NCBI RefSeq assembly: GCF_024713945.1
Contig: NC_134686.1
Location: 2,132,001 to 2,196,000 of the forward strand
DNA from: Dermatophagoides farinae
Lineage: Eukaryota > Arthropoda > Arachnida > Sarcoptiformes > Pyroglyphidae
Reading direction: 5' to 3'
DNA: 64,000 nt
Both the position numbers and the translations under genes were made by a program. Each line of letters opens with the position of its first letter. Position 1 is the stretch's first letter. Below, in pieces: positions 55,798-64,000 of the stretch. A model generated the notes under the pieces. It was not told the origin of the DNA and did no database searches. It saw only the letters and a list, made by a program, of their open reading frames with translations.

Positions 55798-58700
55798 ATT
55801 TTCTGTTTTTATCTTTTCTTTTTTTTTCACTGCAAGTTGAGATAAGATATGATAATGACTTTTGTATCTGTGTGTGTGTGTGTGTTAATTTGAGGACAAC
55901 AACAACAACAACAACCAAAGATATGATAATGGTATCAGCCAGCCATCATCATCATCATCATCATAAATGATGATTGGTAATGTTGGCAGGTTTGCTAGTT
56001 TTTTTTTTGTTCTTACAATTGAACAACACAACATCTTTTGTTCACATGAACATCCCAAATGTTTTTTTTTCTGTTTTTTGCTGACGGTTGTACTGTTCAA
56101 CCAAATTCATTCATCATTATTATGATGAATTTCTTTTCTCATTATTGTACCATTCATAATCTTTTTCTTTTTCTATTATTATTCAAAGATCATGCATTTC
56201 TTTTTTTTCTACAACCAAAAAAAAAAAAGATTGTCGATAAAACAACAACAACATGATACCGGACAAAAACAACATGATAGAACAGAAAAAAAACTTGTCC
56301 AACAGGATGTATATAACAGGTATACAAGTGTTGTGTGTAATCTGGATATGTAAAAAAGAATTCAGAAATGAACAATGTGTAAACGGTTATTTTTTATCTG
56401 GGGGAAAAAAATTTTTTCTCATCATCATCAAATTATTATTATATGGATGGAAAACTTGTTTTTTTTTTCTTTCTTCAAGAATGTGTGATCAGATTGGAAT
56501 GATGATAATTTGTATTTTTGTATTTTTTTTTTACCTTTTTGATTGCCAATCAAACCATTCAATTATCAATCGAATGAATTTGCAAAAAAATGAAAGAAAA
56601 AAAATTCAAAGGTTTGCCAGTTTGGTTAGTTATTATTATTTATATCAGATTTTGTATGATTCAGAATTTTTTTTTGTAACCCTAACTTTGGCTAGACACC
56701 ATCACCATCACCACCAGTGATTGGAGAAAAAAAAATGTAACAAAAATAAAACTATGCCTTGTGGTAGTAGTAGTAGTAGTAGTTTTTTTTTTTTTGTTTA
56801 GATCCAATCTAATTTGCATTCGAATGATGAGTTATACATACATGGTAAATGATAAAGTATCATTATCATTATTGATAATGATGGTCAAAAATACTACTAC
56901 TACTACTACTGATGATGATGATGATAAAAATGTGAAGAAGAAGAAGATGGAGAAAAAACCAGTAAAAGTTTGAACACAAGACAATGATTATTATCATCAT
57001 TATCATGTCGATGATGATGATGATGATGATGATAATTACTATTACTGAATCAGTGACTGATTTTTACTGATTACCAATTGAATATGTGAAATGAACGAAC
57101 GAAAAAAAATACAAAAACAAACCACCAAAAAACTATAACATTATAGAGTTGCCATGTATCATCATCATAATCTATATATTTGTATGCATATCTCTATAAT
57201 AATAATGATGATTATATTCAAAGTTAGTGAAAAATACTCTTTTAATACACAAAAACATTCGTGTGTGTGTGTGTGTGTGTGTATTATAATGAATGGTTTC
57301 GACTTTTAGTTTTTTTTCACTGAAATTTTGAATAAGAATGCAAGAATATCATTGGAATAGAATTGGCTGTGGTATTTAATAATACAGAATTTCATCAATT
57401 ATTGTTTGATGTACCAGTGAGAAAAAAAAACAAAAGAGTTTCAGGAATATACAAAAAAAAGAACCTTATTTTGAATTCATATGTCATATTGGACATTAAT
57501 TTAGCCAAAAAAAAAAAAAAATGATGGCGATAAAATTTGCATATTCTCTACGTTTGATTATGATGATGAACCACAAATGAAATGAATACTGAATGATTTT
57601 TTTGGTGTTATCCACTTTCAATGGCCATTGGCCATTACTCTTTATATTCGTCATCCGATTGACAATCAAATGTTGATGATGATGATTTTAATATGTCCAT
57701 TTATGATCAACACTGTACAAAATTTGACAATTGAAAATTTCCAATTTAAGACTATTGGTCTGAAATTGAAAATGAAAATGAAACTAGTTCATGAAATCAA
57801 GTTTATCAAGTGCTTCAAAGTCGTATTTATCATCATCACCATCATCATCATCATTGTTTTGTTTTGTCATTCTTTTCTTTTCATTTCATTCGTCTTTTTT
57901 TGCTACAATGTTTCAACTTTACAACTTTAATATTACACAAAGAAAAATACATAATGTATTTTTCTTGTTGTTGGCCATTTATATATTTATTTTGAAGTTC
58001 AGAATAATAATAATAATAAAAATGAAATACGAAGAGGTGGAAAATTTATTTATTTTTTTCAAGTGCAATGATATAATGATGTGTTTTTTTTTTCTCGTTC
58101 ATAAGGAACGCGCCCATCACGAATCCAATGCGAAAAAAAAAAAAAACAACAACCGGACAACACAATGTTGTTGTTGGAAGGGGGCAAAAAAAAATATGTT
58201 GATGATGACCGTAAACAATCATTTCAAATTCATTTCATTTCATTTCATAACTTTTATGATTTTCAGTCATTTATGGTGATGATGATGATGATGATGATGA
58301 AGATGATCACTATTATATCATTATCATTCTCTTTCATCCATTCATCCATCCATCACTCTATTCATTCATTCATTCATTCATTCAATTCGTATTCGATAAT
58401 AATAATGATTCAAGGTATTTTTTCATTTCATGATGATATTGGAAAGAAAAATGCAATAAAACCATCATCATTCAAGGTAGTTTGAATAATTATCGATGAT
58501 AATGATTTGAGTTTTTGACCTCGAAATTTATTTTTTTTTTTCGTTTTCATTTTCCATCATTTTATGGATAAAAAAAATACTGAAACTGACCACAATTATT
58601 CTCTCTCTCTCAACACGTACAAAAAATCCAGAGAAAAAAAATAGGTTGGTCACTAGTTTGTTTTTATTTGCTTGGTTAATTTGATTTCTGAATTCTGGTT

Positions 58701-59305
58701 TTTTTTTGTTTTTGCTATGGTTATAGAACAATGAAAAAAAAATTTCATATATTCCAGATTCCTATTTTGTGTCTGTGCGGGTGTGCGTGTATATATTTGA
58801 ATAATACATCAGACATAATATTGGCCACCACCAATAATAATCTAATTGTGTTTGGCATTCTCTTTTTTTTATATTTATAATAAATTAATGATGATTAATC
58901 AAACTCATATTGGTCAGTTTGTGTATATGTGCGTGCATGTGTGTATGATAGTGTCACACACACACACACCGATTTCCAACCAAAGATAACACACACACAT
59001 CGATACAGAGAGATCCAGAAACAAAATAAACAAATAGAAATAGTGAACAACAACAGACAATTAATCACTAATTCTTGGCCACCACCACCACCACCACTAG
59101 GAATATAGGAAAAAAAATAGCTTTGCTGGTCAGTTTTATATTTGGTTTTTTTTTGTTTGTTACTGAATTAATGTCTGTTGTCAAAATGTGAAGAAGTATA
59201 AAAAAGAATGAAAGAATAAAAGAATTTTTCTGGCCAAAATAAATGTCGAAAACGAGTATCGATTGTAGATAAATCAAAATAAAAAAAAAATGTTTTGAAT
59301 GAATT

Positions 59306-59311
<6 letters not shown>

Positions 59312-59350
<39 letters not shown>
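59312..59350. repeat. (CT)n microsatellite
   Basis: About 20 uninterrupted CT units (GA on the other strand), running into a short T run. Confidence 0.97.
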
Positions 59351-59355
<5 letters not shown>

Positions 59356-60282
59356 ACCTTCACAAAAATAATTCAAGACAACGATTGAACCATCGGCTTG
59401 GATGGCCTGGATACGGTCATTTTGTCTGTTTAATAAGCGATGCTAATTTTTTTTTCCTAATGATGAACGTATTGTTGTTTTTTTTGTAAAAGTTTCAGAT
59501 TGTTTTTTATTTTCATCAGCAATATTTCTTTTAAACACTTGTTTCGCTGTTGTATCATTAATAATAATCACACGGTTTATTGTCGATTTTTGTGTATCGA
59601 TCGATTCAAAAAAAAAAAAAAAAAATTGAAAGAAAGATCATCTCTATTCGTGTGTGTCTGAATTCGTGGTACACCTGCACTGTTTTTTTTCGGGCTAAAA
59701 ATTTCTTCGAAACAAATGAATATGATACGCCTACAGTTTTTAGTTTGAAAATAATCATCTTTGTTTTCGGTAATTTAACCTTTTTTTGTTTTCTTTTGAA
59801 GAAAATTTTTTTCTCCAGAATAATAAAACATTTCAAAGACATTGTCATATGTATAGCATGTTATAATTATGCTGATGATGATGATGATTATTTGAACAAA
59901 AACTAAACAAATCGATTGATCATATTAATCATAATGTTAATTAGTCTGTACTGGCACAAAAAAGGGTGTTAAATTATTGTTGTCGATGTTGTTGAACAAC
60001 CAATCATATTGATAAGATTCTTTTATTCTTTCCATAAAATACATATCATATCATATTCATTCATTCTCTTATACTGCTTCTGGTCTTTGACCTTTTACCT
60101 TTTCTTTTTTTTTTTGAGGGGTGTTCAGTCATCTGTATGTATGTGTGTGTGTGTGTGCAAAAGAATGTGAAATTACATTACAAAACTATATATTTATCAT
60201 AATTATATATGATGATGATGATGAATGAATGATTAAGAATTCTTTTTCTTCGATCATTGAATGTTTCAATTTATTTTTTTTA

Positions 60283-60285
<3 letters not shown>

Positions 60286-60315
<30 letters not shown>
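60286..60315. repeat. (CA)15 microsatellite
   Basis: Fifteen CA units following a T run. Confidence 0.96.
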
Positions 60316-60317
<2 letters not shown>

Positions 60318-61870
60318 TTTTATGATATATAGGTTTTAATTTAGATTTTTGTTTTGTGAATACATATGCACACACACACACATTTTCCATTCGATTTGTT
60401 ACATTGTTGTTGTTGGTGTGATCACATTTTTGTTTTTAGTGAAAAAAAAAAAATTCCGGCCATTTCTCTATCGTCCATTATTATTATCATTATCATTATT
60501 AAGATTTGATGTATTCCAATTTCCTTCAACCAAATGAATGGCATAAATGAATAAGAAATAAAAATGAAACGATGAAAAAATCCAGATTAAAGATAATAAG
60601 CTATTATAGTAGTTTTGTTTGATATAAACAGAGTATAGAACCAACAAAAAAAAAACAAACAAACAAACAAACTTTATGTTTTGTGTGTGTGTGTTAGTTG
60701 ACCATCGTTGGTCATTGTTTATGTTTTTTTCCGGTTATTTCATCATCATCATAATCATAGTTTTTCCCAGCCCAAGAATGTATGAATGTACAAATTTTGA
60801 TGATGGAACAATAGTTTGTTCATAAACAATGTGATATGATAATGTTTTTTGATATGATTTGTTTGTTTGTTTGTTTGTTTGTGTGTCTAACTGGTTCACT
60901 GAATGAATGAAATAAACATGAGCTACAGCTATATTGGCCGTTTTTTTCCATTTTTCCGGTCTCTGTTAACTAGTTTTTTCTTTTGGTCTTCGATATTGAT
61001 ATGGCTGCAAACCGGGCATTTTGATAATACATACATTACATACAAACGATGGGAGAAAAAAAAGTGCTACAACAACAGCAGATATTATCGCATAGTTTTT
61101 TTTTGGATACAAAAATTATCTAGAGAACTAGAAATGAATTATGATCTATTCGCTTTACCAATTTTTTTTTTTGGTTGGCATTTTCCACCAGGTTCTATAT
61201 TCATTATTTCACTGCAGTCGAACTGTGTTATTGTTTGGGTCCAAAAAGCAACGACAACAACAACAACAACAACAAAGCAGAAAAACATGTGAAATCCATC
61301 TTCTTTTAGGCCATATAATCATAATATAATGAATAGCAGTAGAATTTTTCATTGTTACATTTGATACTGGATTCTGGTTGTTGTTGTTGTTGTTGTTGTT
61401 TTTTGTTGTTGTCATCATTGTCGTTTGGTTTATGAACACTGTGTTTTAGCTTTTTTCTTTAGCTTTATAATAACATGCAAGCTAGATTTATGTTACACAT
61501 CATGTTTTCTTTTCCTGTATTTTACCGTCTTTGGTTGTAACAAACAAGAATCCTTTTTTTTCTTTATTTTGACTTTTGTTTTTTTTGCCATTCATTCATA
61601 TATACATATGATTCAAAGAAAAATGACTTTGAAAATTAATATCATCATGTGTTATATTATATAAAAATATCCAGAATTTTTGAGTTGTATGTTGTGAGTA
61701 ATTAATAATATCCAGAATCCGATGTAAAAAGAAAAAATTCTATTCTTGCTTCGTTACCAGATTATTCAAGCTATATATGATGATCCTATAGTTAATAATT
61801 CCAAACTTGTCATATTATTTGTATGGAATATGGTTATGTAGAATTCTGTTCATCATCCTATATAAATGAA

Positions 61871-61891
61871 AAAACGAAACGAAACGAAACG
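61871..61891. repeat. (GAAAC)4 pentanucleotide array
   Basis: Four GAAAC-type units. Confidence 0.88.
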
Positions 61892-62367
61892 AATATTAAT
61901 CAAAATGAACGTGTAAAAAAAATGAGAAAAAAAGAAAAACATTATGGATCGAAAATGAATGAAATGATTTTTCGGATGGCTGGAAATTTTTTTTTTTGTG
62001 TGTATGGATCGAAAATTTGGTTCAATTTTGGTGGTGGTGTTGGTGGTGGTGGTTGCTACCAGGTTTTTTTTCCTCTTTTACCAATTTATTCTTACTCATA
62101 CATAGAAAAAGATAGTGAGAGAGAGAGAGAGAAAAGTATGAAATAGAAAAAAAAAGATAGATGCCTCCAATGGAATGGAATCTTTCATTTTGGAATCTAA
62201 ACTCTCTCTCTCTCTCTCTTTTTTCCTGAAATGAATGCACATAACTCTCAGCTTGTGTGTGTGTGTGTGTGTCTGCTATGGCAAATGATAAATTACCAAA
62301 TGAAAAAAAAATTCGACAAACTCTATCCGAACGAAGTAACCGAACGAATAATTCACCATATATTCTG

Positions 62368-62368
62368 G

Positions 62369-62403
<35 letters not shown>

Positions 62404-62436
62404 ACTGTTTTTTTTTTTTTTTTTTTTTTTTTTTTT
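62368..62436. repeat. (GTT)12 followed by T29
   Basis: Twelve GTT units (62368-62403), a short ACTG break, then about 29 T (62408-62436). Confidence 0.95.
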
Positions 62437-62757
62437 GATTGGTGGAAATGAAAATTCTACCATATATATATGCTAGCTATGTTTCTGGTAATGGCGGCGA
62501 ATACGTAACATATACAGTTATTTATCATTTGTATACATAGAATATATTTGCCTGCATGTGTTGTATACTTGGATACGTTGTTGTTGTTGTCGTTGTTGGT
62601 ATTCAGAGAAAAAAAATCCAATTCCAAAAAAAAAAGAAAAGAAAATTCGAATTTCAAATGGTTGGCGCCCATTTTTCTTTTCGTCGTTGTTGTTGTTGTT
62701 GTTGTTTTCTTATTGTATCTTTTGCAAAAAAAAATAACAACAACAACAACAATACAC

Positions 62758-62863
<106 letters not shown>

Positions 62864-64000
62864 TGAATGATGATATGAAAAAATAAAAGTTATAACATTA
62901 CAACGGCTGGGTGCATACAGAATTTCTATTTCTATTTTTTTTTGAATTTGAAATTTGAAATTTTTTTTTCTTTGGAATCTAGAATCGAAACGCAATGAAT
63001 CATATATGATCAAAATGTTGGCAAAATAAATGAGCAAGCTAGAATGAAATCAGATGAATGAATGACTGGCTGTTGGTATGTTAATAACAAATTTTCAGAA
63101 TTTTTTGTCTATTCCTATTCAATCTATAACAATTGAGGTGTTTTAAAAATGAACATTTTGAACTCTATAAAATGTGAAAAAAAGATATTGATATTTTAGC
63201 ATCATTTGCATGAATTTAGTGTATATGAGTATGGAAATGATACACAAATTTTTTTCCTTTAATCCTCTAAAAACCAATGGGAAAAGAGATGGATTTTTTT
63301 TTGTCTGCCACCCGATAGAGAGGATTAATTTCTTCGATACCCAAACGTACACACATACACACACTTTATTTTGGTAGGTTCGTTTTTTTTTATTTGTCTA
63401 AATCAATCGGTCTTCCGTTTTAATATTTTTTTTCCATTCGTCAGGATCTAATTTTTTTTTTTCCTTCTCACTTTATCATGGCCTATTTCATCGTATATAT
63501 CTCATCAGAAATCTTTCAAAAAAAAAAAAAAATTTGAAAGAAAAATCGAAAACTTTTTTTGTTGTTGTTGTTGCCAGCTTTTTGATCTGATCCTTAAGCT
63601 TGTGTGTGCGTGTGTGTGTGATGATGATGATGGCCAGTTGGTTTTGTTCCAACTTTTCAACTTGAATACAACATACACAATTGTTGGAACCATTAATCAT
63701 CGATAGTGTATATGTGTATGTGTGTGTGTATGTATGTTTGTGAAATGATATGATGAACAGCGCAACGAAAAAAAAACCAGTCAGTTCTGGTGAAAATGGT
63801 TTCCATTGATTGGTCCAAATATGGATTTTATAATACAAATAGCGATCGAAAAAAAAGAAGAAAAAAGAACAAGAGAGAGAGAGAGAGAGACAAAGAAAAA
63901 TTGCTCCTTTTTGGGTGAATGAAATGGCCTATATATATTATTATTAGATTTATATATATAGAGAAAGATATGAATTATGAATTTATATCCACTGTATCTG

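Noticed and set aside
56253..56720. 155-codon plus-strand frame
   Set aside because: Dominated by Phe, Lys, Ile and Tyr from T/A-rich DNA, ends in a His run from CAC/CAT repeats, and shows no domain or codon signal.

Overview
This is eukaryotic, AT-rich animal DNA and almost all of it is non-coding. It carries one protein-coding gene I can support: a two-exon Hox gene on the plus strand, the orthologue of Antennapedia (Antp). Exon 1 coding is 23327-24686, a 2.5 kb intron follows, and exon 2 coding is 27207-27526. Joined, they give a 559-residue protein with the YPRFPPYD box, the YPWM hexapeptide, a five-residue linker and an Antp-class homeodomain. By eye, and from memory of the fly protein, the homeodomain differs from Drosophila Antp at one position (Ser for Ala at homeodomain position 37). 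The organism is an arthropod. The AT-rich, microsatellite-laden sequence and the short YPWM-homeodomain linker suggest a chelicerate, probably a mite (Astigmata such as house dust mites), but that is inference from style and not a database match.

Layout: 1-23027 is upstream sequence made of homopolymer T/A runs, (TG)n/(CA)n, (GTT)n/(CAA)n, (GAT)n/(ATC)n and (TTTG)n microsatellites with short stretches of complex sequence between them. 23028-23326 looks like 5' UTR: a good splice acceptor precedes an A/C-rich leader with no long T run. 23327-27526 is the Antp coding gene. 27527 to about 28970 looks like 3' UTR: its microsatellites are all in the CA/CAA orientation until about 28910. From about 29 kb to 64 kb the sequence returns to repeat-rich non-coding DNA with no recognisable gene, tRNA, rRNA or complete transposon. 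This fits a Hox neighbourhood, where long gene-poor flanks usually hold cis-regulatory DNA.

Points for follow-up: the histidine- and glutamine-rich N-terminal half of Antp is built from the same CAT and CAA triplets that form microsatellites all over the window; a SUMO/synergy-control-type motif (IKTEP) directly follows the YPRFPPYD box; several complex-sequence hairpins stand out from the simple-repeat background (31516-31567, 5352-5382, 7090-7125, 36750-36788); a GC-containing direct repeat lies in the presumed 3' UTR; and a (GA)49 tract lies at 62763-62860. I found no clear evidence of a new multi-gene system. Most other open frames in the window are translations of microsatellites.
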